Shown here piece by piece: positions 9,726 to 17,996 of a stretch of 64,000 bases of DNA. Within the stretch, counting starts at the first letter, position 1. Each line of letters starts with the position of its first letter. The notes under the pieces are model-generated. The model had not been told where the DNA came from, ran no database searches, and was given only the letters and a program-made list of their open reading frames with translations. Position numbers and translations under genes: made by a program. Location of the stretch: assembly GCA_900539185.1 (NCBI GenBank), contig UQBG01000003.1:96943-160942 (forward strand), written 5' to 3'. The DNA is from an uncultured Clostridium sp. GTDB taxonomy: Bacteria > Bacillota > Clostridia > Lachnospirales > Lachnospiraceae.

Positions 9726-10102
9726 GATGCCTTCACCTCGATATGTGGAATGGTCTTATAAATACCAACGGAGTTGATATTATAAACGCCATCATAAGTA
9801 TTTTTCATGTGTGTCATATACCCGTCTTCATAGTCATTCTCGTCAATAGGTTCACTGCTGAAATCACCGATTACAAAGAAATCACCTTCCCGGACGGTAT
9901 ACCCTTCACCGGTGTAAGCCTTTGGTCGATGATAGCCACTCATAAGCTTTTCCGGAATATGCAAGGAACAGGTATCCGCCGGTTTACTGCCATCCTTACT
10001 CTCCGTTTTACCGGTTACTTCTTGCGCTTCTACGCCTTGCAGTACCGTTGGATACCATGTTTCGTTATATAGATTAAATAGAGTCACTGTGTCATTAAAC
10101 AT
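9722..10102 (-). CDS. Minor capsid / head completion protein
   Basis: A 126-residue protein beginning MFNDTVTLFNLYNETWYPTVL, close to the minor capsid protein 1-like family of small head-closure proteins. The ATG at 10102 is chosen because it is preceded by AAGGGGAT at a reasonable spacing and matches family N-termini; an upstream in-frame ATG at 10144 would overlap the previous gene by 50 bases. It likely forms the stopper or adaptor ring under the portal. Confidence 0.7.
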   Translation of the reverse strand: MFNDTVTLFNLYNETWYPTVLQGVEAQEVTGKTESKDGSKPADTCSLHIPEKLMSGYHRPKAYTGEGYTVREGDFFVIGDFSSEPIDENDYEDGYMTHMKNTYDGVYNINSVGIYKTIPHIEVKAS

Positions 10103-10547
10103 TCGGTTCCATCCCCTTATATAACAGGCATATGCCTTTTGCATCTTCTAGTCCATTTAGATAGTTTGCAACCGTTGCGTGGAAGAATCCGTGCTTGCTT
10201 CGTTCATCCTTGATTACAGAAGCATATACCGTCTCTCCGGTTGCGTATGTGATACTTTCACTACCGGCTGACTTAGACTTCACCATGCCGGATGTTCCTG
10301 TCGATGAGTTAATAGCACTCGCAGACAGATATTTCTGTGTTTCCATCATCTTCTCAGCTAATTCACATATACAGAGCTTAATCTGATTATCGGTATATTC
10401 GTCATCCGGATATGCAGATATAAGTCTTCTGTCAGTCTCGGCATCCAGCCAACGACTTGCTCGCTCATTCCAGCGACTGAATTCTTCTGGCGTCAGAAGA
10501 TCACCGTAGTATTCAGTTTTATAGAAATCGTAATCTGCATATCCCAT
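10095..10547 (-). CDS. Head-tail connector (adaptor-type)
   Basis: A 150-residue, helix-rich protein (MGYADYDFYKTEYYGDLL, then WNERASRWLDAETDRRL). It follows the major capsid gene immediately, the place of the gp6/gp15-type adaptor that binds the portal ring. The pattern of an N-terminal EEFxxW and a helical Ala-rich bundle fits DNA-packaging adaptor proteins. It overlaps the next gene's start by 8 bases. Confidence 0.7.
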   Translation of the reverse strand: MGYADYDFYKTEYYGDLLTPEEFSRWNERASRWLDAETDRRLISAYPDDEYTDNQIKLCICELAEKMMETQKYLSASAINSSTGTSGMVKSKSAGSESITYATGETVYASVIKDERSKHGFFHATVANYLNGLEDAKGICLLYKGMEPNV

Positions 10548-10554
10548 GTCTTAA

Positions 10555-11727
10555 TTACCCCCGAGTAATAATTCTTGCGATTGCAATATCCTTATGAGGG
10601 AAATACTCAGGAGTACCACTCTCGTTGCTGTTTGCCAGCTCCCAGTTGGATCCTGTTGCAAGCTGTTCGTCAGTCGGTGAAATGATACCGGTATTCTTGA
10701 ACGAAATACCCCAAGGCGAGAAGATCTTTCTCTGTCTGCTCCACATAGTCTCTTCTCCACCATTCTTTCCTTCGTTCACTGACATAGAGTAAGGCTTTTT
10801 AGCTCCACAGTCCGTATATTCGAATGCGCCGTTACCAAAGGCATATGACGTATACTCTGTATATCCCTCTGCAGTCATCTCATAGTAAGATGATGCTGAC
10901 GGATCACCGGTAGGATCTGCCACCGGAGTATAAGTTGTGCCGGACTTTGTATAGTAGGTCTTACCTGCCTGTACAGATGTATCGGTAGATGCCGCATAGA
11001 CAGGTGCAACCTCCTTTGTTGGCATGTTATCATCGACCAGTAATAACCGGCCATTCAATGTAGCCAGTGTTACATCTCTCTGGATGCCCTGATCATCTGT
11101 ATATTTTCCATATGCAACCAGATCCAGGTTCTCCAATCCGGTTGCTACAACGGAATGAACGATTGCAAGGCTGAACTTCGACTTGTTATCACCCAAGGCT
11201 TTCTGCAAAGCAGTGTTTAACGTGGTCTCGCCAAACTTACCCGTATCTCCGGAATTCTGCGAAATATCATAGGTATGACCATCTACAAACTTCAGATTCT
11301 CCTTACCGGTCATAGCAAAGATACCTTTCATCTCTGCCAGAAGCGTATTCTGATCCACATCATCCCAGTATTCCGCTACTTCTTCTGCTGCAGGCATGAA
11401 ATCTTCACCGGAGATATCAGAAGAGAAATCTCTTTCTGTCCATCCATTTGCACGACCGACCACAATTCTGCCCTGTGTGTATGTCTTTCTGCTGGATGTG
11501 CCAATATCGGTATTTCCATCGTAGTTGCTCGCTGTGCCGCCAATACGCGCCTTAATCGGGACGGTAATATAGTTACCTCCCACCTGATCCGGGAGCATGG
11601 TTGCATACTTCGGTGCTTCCACCACAGCTCCGCTCTTTAACAGTTCATTTCTGTTTAAGTTTGGTACCCGGTCAACATAGGCACCGAATACTTCACCATT
11701 GAAATTTTTTGCATCAAATAATGCCAT
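10555..11727 (-). CDS. Major capsid protein with a small inserted domain
   Basis: A 390-residue HK97-fold-type coat protein encoded right after the scaffold gene. The N-terminal region (residues 1-110) contains AYVDRVPNLNRNELLKSG and the threonine/glycine-rich arm; the C-terminal region has SMSVNEGKNGGEE and SPWGISFKNTGI, typical of Firmicutes phage capsids. Residues about 240-285 (VQAGKTYYTKSGTTY up to SASSYYEM) look like an inserted repeat-type module that recurs as a surface decoration in other phage structural proteins. The ATG follows a GGAA-type site. The capsid call is by order and overall pattern. Confidence 0.87.
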   Translation of the reverse strand: MALFDAKNFNGEVFGAYVDRVPNLNRNELLKSGAVVEAPKYATMLPDQVGGNYITVPIKARIGGTASNYDGNTDIGTSSRKTYTQGRIVVGRANGWTERDFSSDISGEDFMPAAEEVAEYWDDVDQNTLLAEMKGIFAMTGKENLKFVDGHTYDISQNSGDTGKFGETTLNTALQKALGDNKSKFSLAIVHSVVATGLENLDLVAYGKYTDDQGIQRDVTLATLNGRLLLVDDNMPTKEVAPVYAASTDTSVQAGKTYYTKSGTTYTPVADPTGDPSASSYYEMTAEGYTEYTSYAFGNGAFEYTDCGAKKPYSMSVNEGKNGGEETMWSRQRKIFSPWGISFKNTGIISPTDEQLATGSNWELANSNESGTPEYFPHKDIAIARIITRG

Positions 11728-11745
11728 GATTCATCATCCTTTCCA

Positions 11746-12366
11746 TTAATCCATGTACTGTGAGATATCCATATCCGGATTCTCATTCTTCATCCTCATA
11801 AGCTCAGTCATACTAACCTTGGTACCGTCCTTGCTAGGATCCGTCTTTTTCGTAAACTTCGCCTTGTTCTGCTCTAACTTCTGCTGATTCTCATCCACAA
11901 AGGCGGATGCATCCTTGCCCTTAATGGTTTCGATCATGTCATTCAATCCGATGATCTTACCATCCACCAGTTTCAGTCCGGCTCCTTTGATCTCCTCCAT
12001 AACAGACTTCTTCGCATACTCGGAAGAGAACTTATACTCTCCGATTGCCTTGTCCAGTGCATCTGCAAAATCTCTCTTTTCCAGTTCCTGCTTGAACTCC
12101 TTTTCTTTCTCTTCAGCATCCTTCTTATACTTTTTAACCTCTGCCTGCAGCTCTTCCGGCTTAATGCCATCAAAGCCCTTTAAGGTCTCTGTGGCTGTTT
12201 CAAGCTGAGATTTATAACCATCCCTCTCTGTCTCCAGATTGGTAACCTTCTTACTGAATTCATTGATAGTCTTGTAGTTCTCCGCTACGGCCTTATTAAT
12301 CGCTGCTTTCTGCTCATCTGTTACTACGACATTGTTTGTCTTTAAGATCTCTTCAATATTCACCAT
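11746..12366 (-). CDS. Scaffold protein (GP20 family)
   Basis: A 206-residue scaffold that guides capsid assembly and is absent from mature particles. It starts MVNIEEILKTNNVVVTDEQ and has a long central coiled coil rich in Lys/Glu (residues 30-130), then a short C-terminal helix (MTELMRMKNENPDMDISQYMD region) that probably binds the coat protein. This is the layout of the phage GP20 minor structural family. The ATG at 12366 is preceded by AAAGGA. A longer in-frame reading from 12438 crosses the tRNA-like element and is not supported by a ribosome binding site. Confidence 0.88.
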   Translation of the reverse strand: MVNIEEILKTNNVVVTDEQKAAINKAVAENYKTINEFSKKVTNLETERDGYKSQLETATETLKGFDGIKPEELQAEVKKYKKDAEEKEKEFKQELEKRDFADALDKAIGEYKFSSEYAKKSVMEEIKGAGLKLVDGKIIGLNDMIETIKGKDASAFVDENQQKLEQNKAKFTKKTDPSKDGTKVSMTELMRMKNENPDMDISQYMD

Positions 12367-12440
12367 TTTGTTACAATCCTTTCTACGTGATTTTTTAACC
12401 GCTCCGTCTGCGGTGATTGGATTTGCACAATAAACCATGT

Positions 12441-12520
12441 GCCTGGTAAACCGCAGACCGGGAATCGAACCCGGTTATCAGGCAAGGGGGCTAACCTGAT
12501 TCCCTGCTACGGTATCCGTA
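12441..12520 (-). other. tRNA-like element with canonical T arm
   Basis: The minus strand contains a perfect T arm (stem CCGGG, loop TTCGATT, stem CCCGG). It is followed by TCTGCGG, which can pair at six of seven positions with CCGTAGC about 55 bases upstream. Between them lies a 6-bp stem ATCAGG/CCTGAT with a 12-base loop. The spacing is about 10 bases too short for a normal tRNA, so this is probably a degenerate or mimic structure and not a decoding tRNA. It lies between the terminator at 12544-12591 and the scaffold gene. Confidence 0.35.
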
Positions 12521-12543
12521 GATAAATAAGGGAGAAAACAAGA

Positions 12544-12591
12544 AAAAGAGCCAACTAGCAACGTCACTTTACGTGTCTGCTAATTGGCTCT
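12544..12591 (-). terminator. Intrinsic terminator overlapping the KTR-like gene's stop codon
   Basis: On the minus strand a stem of about 13 bp pairs AGAGCCAATTAGCA with TGCTAGTTGGCTCT (one interior mismatch) around a loop containing ACGT/ACGT, followed by TTTTTC. The TAG stop codon of the upstream small gene lies inside the 5' stem. Further AGAGCC copies precede it (to about 12620). It divides the packaging/portal module from the scaffold/capsid module. Confidence 0.75.
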
Positions 12592-12750
12592 GGCTCTTTC
12601 TGGCTCTGGCTCTCCCTCGTATTTAGTTATAATACTTTCCTGCTTGCACTTCTTGCAGTATCCGGGAAAGTTAACAAGCCGTGTATCAGCTCGGATCTTT
12701 AACATCTTCGGATAGCCACAGCGTGGGCAGGAATACCAGAATACTTTCAA
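12580..12750 (-). CDS. Small cysteine-rich zinc-ribbon protein (KTR-like)
   Basis: A 56-residue protein starting from TTG, 8 bases after GGGAG. It has two cysteine pairs (YSCPRCGYP and GYCKKCKQE) that should bind one zinc ion. It resembles the cysteine-rich KTR proteins common on Firmicutes mobile elements, including the run RADTRLVNFPGYCKKCKQE (split here by the zinc knuckle) and a Glu-Pro-rich tail EPEPERARAN. Their function is unknown. The tail codons build the 5' side of the transcription terminator. No ATG start is available. Confidence 0.7.
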   Translation of the reverse strand: MKVFWYSCPRCGYPKMLKIRADTRLVNFPGYCKKCKQESIITKYEGEPEPERARAN

Positions 12751-12842
12751 ATCAATCGCTCCCTACGATTCACCGGTGCAACCTTTATTAGAATTCTATA
12801 AAAAATTATAATTCATTCTTCAGTATTTTGCAACTATTGTTT

Positions 12843-13163
12843 TTACATTTTAGGGGTCACATCCTTAATTCCCTTCAATGTTTTATAGATCTTTCGCATG
12901 ACTGAATTCTCCTGCAGATATTCCAGTCCCTTTAATGTGATCTTCATGTTATCACAATCTATCAGTGTCTCATCGTAAATATTTCTCTTAATAACAGCTC
13001 CCTTAATATAACCAACGTCTTCCATCATCTCAATGTAGCTGCACCACCGATTCTCTGATACACCAAGCTGTTCTGCATCAAAACGAGATATATCCGCCTT
13101 AGGACTGTCCAGTGCTTTCTCCAGTTCTGACAGAATGTGGTATACCGCCCGGAAATTATCCAT
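12843..13163 (-). CDS. YjcQ-family winged-helix-like protein
   Basis: A 106-residue protein starting MDNFRAVYHILSELEKALDS, with the YjcQ-family pattern FDAEQLGVSENRWCSYIEMM and C-terminal ITLKGLEYLQENS. The fold is winged-helix-like; family members are encoded in phages and mobile elements and their role is not established. It starts 1 base after the 68-residue gene upstream and lies in the late operon after the MuF gene, so it could be regulatory or protective. About 90 bases downstream the KTR-like gene begins. Confidence 0.75.
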   Translation of the reverse strand: MDNFRAVYHILSELEKALDSPKADISRFDAEQLGVSENRWCSYIEMMEDVGYIKGAVIKRNIYDETLIDCDNMKITLKGLEYLQENSVMRKIYKTLKGIKDVTPKM

Positions 13164-13370
13164 CTACCTCATCCCCCGCTCTCTTTTTATCCCATCACAT
13201 ATGATTGTAACAGATTCTAGCCAACCCAATGGGATAAGCCGTTTTCTTTCTGATTGTGGATGATCCTCTTTTAAAAATTCGAGCATATCCTTTTCGAGTT
13301 GCAGCCATTCATCGTCACTGTTGTCCTTGTTTTGTGCCCGTTTCACTAAATCCTCTATGTTTTGTGCCAA
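13164..13370 (-). CDS. Hypothetical small protein after the MuF gene
   Basis: A 68-residue, mostly helical charged protein (MAQNIEDLVKRAQNKDNSDD at the start, LIPLGWLESVTIICDGIKRE near the end). It begins 1 base after the MuF stop and is followed without gap by the YjcQ-like gene. I do not recognise the family. Its place directly after a toxin-like MuF C-terminal domain makes an immunity or chaperone role possible, but nothing in the sequence proves it. Confidence 0.6.
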   Translation of the reverse strand: MAQNIEDLVKRAQNKDNSDDEWLQLEKDMLEFLKEDHPQSERKRLIPLGWLESVTIICDGIKRERGMR

Positions 13371-13371
13371 A

Positions 13372-15171
13372 TCAGATCAACTCCTCCAATAATTGTTCCA
13401 ATTCCATATACTCCCCTACCGTCAACTTTCCACCTAGCATTCTTTCATCTATGTGCTTTTCTATCCATTCTATACGATCTATTACATCCAGGTCAATAAG
13501 CGAAATAGAAAAATCAAAATCTGTCTTGCTTATTTTTAGTCTATTATTAATCTTCCTCAAATTGTTACATAAATAATCATACTCTGATTCATCTATTATT
13601 ATACCCTCGAGCCGGCTTATCTCCTGAGCTGCTAACTGAACCGTTGCCTCCTCAATTTTTTGATTTTTCATATATGTTTCCTTATCAAAATAACTGATTG
13701 ACTTTGCATGTAACTGTTCATGCAGAATGATATGTGGGCTCGTCTCACTTCTGGTAACAATGTCGCAATTCCACAGCTTGCCATACAACTCTGCTCCATT
13801 ATCAACTATGATATTTCCACTCCATTTACTCTCCTTTTTAACGTATTTATCCGCTATTGCTTGTGTCTGATTGGCCATAGTTTTTATCTCGTCCTCCGAG
13901 TAAACGCTATAGGCTTTCCCCTTAAGTTCCATAGCCGGTACACCTTCTGATTTCTCAGCCTCCTTATACTGCTTCGCCCCACTCCGTGCGTAGTCAGCAC
14001 TCTTCCGGTTCCATCCTGCCGCTTTCAATCGATCCTGCTCGGTCTTTAATCCGTTCTCTCCGCAAAATTCCTTATACGCCTTATTCTGCTTCTGTACCCG
14101 ATCAGCCTTTTTATTGTACTCTTGTTGCAATTCAAATTTTGCCTTTTCATCTTTACAGTTATCTATACAGGTTTGCAATCCCATCAGATTCCTTTTTGAT
14201 TCCCGAATCTTGCGTTCCATGCTTCTTTGCTTCTGGGAGTTCTCATATGCTTTCCGATTCTCCTTTTCATCCGGTATATCCTTTTCAAATGGATTCGGAT
14301 CACCGAGCATATACGGATAAAAGTTATGCCGGCAGTTATATCCACACAAACCGAGGGGATCTCCGGGGAATCCGGTTTCCTCTTTCAGATTTCCATAGTC
14401 CTTTGTTTTTCCCTCAATCTTGAATATCTTTCCCTGCCAACCGGCATGATTCGCTATTTTGTTCTCATCATTCACTCTTGCTCCCAGATGAGCATCAACT
14501 ACGACATATTCAAATCCATTATCAATTGCATTCTGCAAAGAGATTAAAGCGGCTCCCTGATTAAGACCGGTCAGAACAGCCCTCCTGACTGCAACCTCGA
14601 TTGTATCTTTATGCCCGGTTGGATAGGTTACATGCGATCCAGCCTTTGCCAGTTCTTCCACTGTATCTGATATGGCCTTGCTGTATGATTCCACCCCGGA
14701 TGCCACGGCGGTATATGCCTTATCCATCGCATGATAGAATTCATCCGGCATATTCTGTAAGGTTGTTCGGGTGTAATTCTTTAATTCCCCATTTGTCCTT
14801 GTATACATTTCAGTTAGCATCTGGCTCAATGTACTATTATTCCGGATGTCAATCGGCGATATATCGTGGTTGTCATAAATCATCTGATCATTCTCCAGCG
14901 TTAACAGACCAGCTTCTTCAAATAGATTCTTAACCTCTGATTCGGATTTTTTCGTTAACTCCGCAACCACTTTCACCATTTCTTCATAGTGCATACCATA
15001 TTGATTGGCAAGCCACGCCTCATATCTTGCCGCGCCCGGAAGCTGATGATAATCATACAGCTCTGCACTCATCAGACGCTCGCAGATGTCCTTTATCATC
15101 TCGATATTTAATTTTTCCCAGATATCCACAACAGGATCTGCAACATCCCATAAGTATTCCGGTGACAGCAT
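13372..15171 (-). CDS. MuF-type minor head protein with C-terminal HExxH domain
   Basis: A 599-residue protein. Residues 1-300 match the phage minor capsid 2/MuF head morphogenesis type (NQGAALISLQNAIDNGFEYV, VDAHLGARVND, DPLGLCGYNCRH), which is packaged with the portal and can be injected with DNA. Residues 300-420 form a charged coiled-coil linker. The C-terminal domain carries HEQLH at residues 484-488, a zinc metallopeptidase HExxH motif, followed by acidic residues at 507-508 (IEEATVQLAAQEI) that could be the third ligand. MuF proteins with variable C-terminal enzyme domains are known as polymorphic-toxin-like phage effectors. It is encoded between portal and two small genes. Confidence 0.85.
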   Translation of the reverse strand: MLSPEYLWDVADPVVDIWEKLNIEMIKDICERLMSAELYDYHQLPGAARYEAWLANQYGMHYEEMVKVVAELTKKSESEVKNLFEEAGLLTLENDQMIYDNHDISPIDIRNNSTLSQMLTEMYTRTNGELKNYTRTTLQNMPDEFYHAMDKAYTAVASGVESYSKAISDTVEELAKAGSHVTYPTGHKDTIEVAVRRAVLTGLNQGAALISLQNAIDNGFEYVVVDAHLGARVNDENKIANHAGWQGKIFKIEGKTKDYGNLKEETGFPGDPLGLCGYNCRHNFYPYMLGDPNPFEKDIPDEKENRKAYENSQKQRSMERKIRESKRNLMGLQTCIDNCKDEKAKFELQQEYNKKADRVQKQNKAYKEFCGENGLKTEQDRLKAAGWNRKSADYARSGAKQYKEAEKSEGVPAMELKGKAYSVYSEDEIKTMANQTQAIADKYVKKESKWSGNIIVDNGAELYGKLWNCDIVTRSETSPHIILHEQLHAKSISYFDKETYMKNQKIEEATVQLAAQEISRLEGIIIDESEYDYLCNNLRKINNRLKISKTDFDFSISLIDLDVIDRIEWIEKHIDERMLGGKLTVGEYMELEQLLEELI

Positions 15172-15190
15172 AAATTATCATCCCCTGCCT

Positions 15191-15206
15191 GTTGCGACGT
15201 CGCAAC
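15191..15206. repeat. Perfect 16-bp palindrome between portal and MuF genes
   Basis: GTTGCGACGTCGCAAC is self-complementary and fills the short gap between the portal stop and the MuF start. Two near copies of the core TTGCGA-N2-TCGCAA occur at 30558-30569 and 30724-30739 inside another prophage gene. It may be a protein binding site. Confidence 0.6.
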
Positions 15207-15209
15207 GAT

Positions 15210-16619
15210 CTACTTGAACAGCCCTTGTCCTTCTGTCTGCTCATTATCCGCCTTTGCCTCATTAACAAGGGCTTTCGCTTCCTCTTCACTCATTCCTTCA
15301 AACTTCATATAATACCGATACAATGGATACTTCCCAGCCTGCACATACTGCCAGTGCCGCGCCCGGTCCTCATCATAGGAATACGTCAGGTCTCCGAATG
15401 AAAACGATACTTCGTATTCTCCTACAGGTGCATAATCGTACAAATCTGCATATTTGCTGACAGCATATACCAGATGCTCCAGTGCATCTTTTAGGTTGTC
15501 TCGCATCTCTTTGATCGTCTCTATAGTTTCCCGATCATCTGATTCCACCTGTGTGGCTGTCACCATTCCGGTTTTCCGGTCGAGGGTAAATGCCCCTTGC
15601 GAGAATCCAGCTTTTGTGCTGATCATCGACAATATACTGTTGATATCCTCAATCCGGTCGCTAGTCAACATCGTGGCAACATGCTCATGCACCGGCTCAT
15701 CAAGAGAACCGGAACCGCCAAGATCCAGTGACTTAACAAACCGCGGTAATGTGATCTTCTGCTGCTTTGACGATCTCTGAGCAGAAGCACCGACGATCAG
15801 CATGTGTTTACTGTCCTCTACTTCATCTCCCTTCCGACTCCAGGCAATGTCCAGATCCCGAAGTTCATTGATCGCATTATAGAACACAGGCACTCCCAGT
15901 GGACTGGTTGGGTCTATCACATTGTTGTATGGCATCTTAAAATAGGCAAACAGTGTCTTATCAATGTTATCAATCGATGCATCCGGTTCAATGTCTGCCC
16001 ATGCATCCACGCTGGACAGAGCGATTTCATGATGTACACCACCCTTTGCGGTTAACTGGTATGCCTTATTTGATATCAGGTATTTATCACCCTCGAACCT
16101 CTGATATTCAAGCCTTACATAGCTCGTATCACCCTTAGAACTGTAATCAAAGAATACACATCCTAAAATATCTCCGTTTGAATTGGTCGCAGTCACAAGG
16201 AAATTATCCGGCGTTATATAATCAACGCACGCCTGCCCCGGTGCTCCATTGGGTTTCAGCATAATACCACCCAGGCAACAGGCGTCCTCTACCTTATCTC
16301 GTAAGACCTTTTTTACTGCATTTACCACAGTCTCCAGATATTCCGCCCTTGCAGATCCGTCAACATTAACATCGATGTCTAGGCAGATCTTCTTTGCTGT
16401 ATCACTACAAAGGAACTTTGCAAAGTTAATCGTCCTGACATCATCCTTTTTACTCAGCCATACCGGTTTTCCACTTACAATCCGCCCCCAGTCAGCTATT
16501 GCGTATTCCATTCTGGCAGACAATATCGGGTCGATATTAAATGCTTTTTTTGCGTCTTTCGTTCGAAACATATTTCCTATCACTCCTTTGATCCAGCTTA
16601 TAAAGCCCATATAATCCAC
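15210..16619 (-). CDS. Portal protein
   Basis: A 469-residue SPP1-gp6-like portal that forms the dodecameric ring at the capsid vertex for DNA entry and exit. Visible hallmarks are MEYAIADWGRIVSG near residue 36, the substrate region DPTSPLGVPVFYNAINELRD, LDIAWSRKGDEVEDSKHML and the crown/stem part FTLDRKTGMVTATQVESDDR. It lies between large terminase and the MuF protein, the standard order. The acidic, Glu-rich C-terminus (EEEAKALVNEAKADNEQ) is typical. Confidence 0.93.
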   Translation of the reverse strand: MDYMGFISWIKGVIGNMFRTKDAKKAFNIDPILSARMEYAIADWGRIVSGKPVWLSKKDDVRTINFAKFLCSDTAKKICLDIDVNVDGSARAEYLETVVNAVKKVLRDKVEDACCLGGIMLKPNGAPGQACVDYITPDNFLVTATNSNGDILGCVFFDYSSKGDTSYVRLEYQRFEGDKYLISNKAYQLTAKGGVHHEIALSSVDAWADIEPDASIDNIDKTLFAYFKMPYNNVIDPTSPLGVPVFYNAINELRDLDIAWSRKGDEVEDSKHMLIVGASAQRSSKQQKITLPRFVKSLDLGGSGSLDEPVHEHVATMLTSDRIEDINSILSMISTKAGFSQGAFTLDRKTGMVTATQVESDDRETIETIKEMRDNLKDALEHLVYAVSKYADLYDYAPVGEYEVSFSFGDLTYSYDEDRARHWQYVQAGKYPLYRYYMKFEGMSEEEAKALVNEAKADNEQTEGQGLFK

Positions 16620-16628
16620 TCCTTCTCA

Positions 16629-17996
16629 TCAATACTGCCACCTCAGCCATTTTCGCATGAAGGTATAGCAGAAATACCGGATATCATCCATTGCATGATC
16701 ATTCTCTTTTTTTACCTTGTCCTCTCCGGATTCTTCATCCCATGAATACAGCCCAAACTCTGCTATACTGTTCGTGCAGCTCTCATGGAAGAACAACCGG
16801 CCGGCATTCAAAAGTGTTGTTACAACCCGGATGCCGTCCAGCACGTCATTGGCTGCACCTTTTACCCCATAATCCCCGTGCTTCTTTATCACCTCAATGA
16901 ACGATGCAGCAGATGGATCTATGATGATGTACTCAATCGGAGTATCCCCGATCAGCTCTTTGAGCATCTCATAGTATGCTTCATCATCTTTCCGGATACC
17001 GGTTACTCGGGCATTGTAATATAGCTCCCGCTCTCGTATAGCTCTCCGGCCATCAAATCCCCAAACGCCCGCAGAAAACGGATTTACGGTACCATAATCG
17101 ATCGATACAAAATGCATAGGACTTTCCGGGCATTCCCCATGGATAACATGCTTTTCTTCATCGAACATGCCATACACAAGGCCTTCCGCCATACACCAGA
17201 GGCCGAGTATATATCGCTTGAAGAACACGCCCTTATACATGGATCGATATCGCCGCTTGATGTCCTCATCCAGTGACAGGTTGTCGTCCATAGTGAAATG
17301 AAGGTATACCATGTTCTTCAGCTCTACGTCGCCTGCCCTGCATTCCTCGATCTGTCGCTCAGACATGTTACAGGCGCACATATCAATCCAGTTAACCTTG
17401 AACCAATGTCTAGGGGATCCCGGATTGCAGTTGAACCAGAATTTTGACCCCTTTACGGAGCATCGGCCGGTCGCCTGGTTAACAAAGCTCTCCGGCATCA
17501 GTGCAACCTCGTCAAAGAACATACCGGCAAGGGTTATACCCTGAATCAAATCCTGCGATCGCTCGTCCTTGCCACCAAAGATGTAAAAATAATTTGTCTT
17601 TCCATTTTTAGATACCTCAACATAGTTATCAGCTCTGTGATCTCTAACGATATAACCCTGTGTGATCAGCATCATCTTTAACCAGAAAAGCACATTACGC
17701 CGGAAGGATCCGATTGTCTTTCCGGCCATACCGAAGTTCTGCTGGTCAAATCGCTCCATTGCCCACATAACATAAGACAGCGACATGCAGACGGTTTTCC
17801 CGGATCGGATAGCTCCGTCTGCTATGATTCCATCCCGATCCTTCAGCGGGGAGTCATCGCACCACCAGTTAAGGACCATTTTCTGCTTCATAGAAAAAGG
17901 CTTGAATTCAAATGTACTCTGCTTAACTTTCCGGTTCTTCGGTAACGGCTGCTGCACCGTCTCCTTCAGCTTCTTGATCCTGCTGTCCAATGTCAT
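16629..17996 (-). CDS. terL: Terminase large subunit
   Basis: A 455-residue packaging motor ATPase and nuclease of the PBSX type. Walker A is GAIRSGKT, Walker B is AGMFFDEVAL, and the coupling motif lies in FNCNPGSPRHW. C-terminal nuclease acidic residues occur in VSIDYGTVNPF and in IIIDPSAASF. An upstream reading to 18026 exists, but MTLDSRIKK at 17996 is preferred: a strong AAGGAGGTG lies upstream (ATG at 18005 would be only 3 bases from it). The gene overlaps the 3' end of the small-subunit gene. Confidence 0.95.
   Translation of the reverse strand: MTLDSRIKKLKETVQQPLPKNRKVKQSTFEFKPFSMKQKMVLNWWCDDSPLKDRDGIIADGAIRSGKTVCMSLSYVMWAMERFDQQNFGMAGKTIGSFRRNVLFWLKMMLITQGYIVRDHRADNYVEVSKNGKTNYFYIFGGKDERSQDLIQGITLAGMFFDEVALMPESFVNQATGRCSVKGSKFWFNCNPGSPRHWFKVNWIDMCACNMSERQIEECRAGDVELKNMVYLHFTMDDNLSLDEDIKRRYRSMYKGVFFKRYILGLWCMAEGLVYGMFDEEKHVIHGECPESPMHFVSIDYGTVNPFSAGVWGFDGRRAIRERELYYNARVTGIRKDDEAYYEMLKELIGDTPIEYIIIDPSAASFIEVIKKHGDYGVKGAANDVLDGIRVVTTLLNAGRLFFHESCTNSIAEFGLYSWDEESGEDKVKKENDHAMDDIRYFCYTFMRKWLRWQY

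Noticed and set aside
11275..11640. Long open frames on the plus strand opposite to phage structural genes
   Set aside because: They lack ribosome binding sites, have no recognisable motifs and mirror genes with strong family support on the minus strand.
12441..12520. Functional tRNA gene
   Set aside because: The distance between acceptor strands is about 62 bases instead of about 73 and there is no regular 5+7+5 anticodon arm; reported only as tRNA-like.
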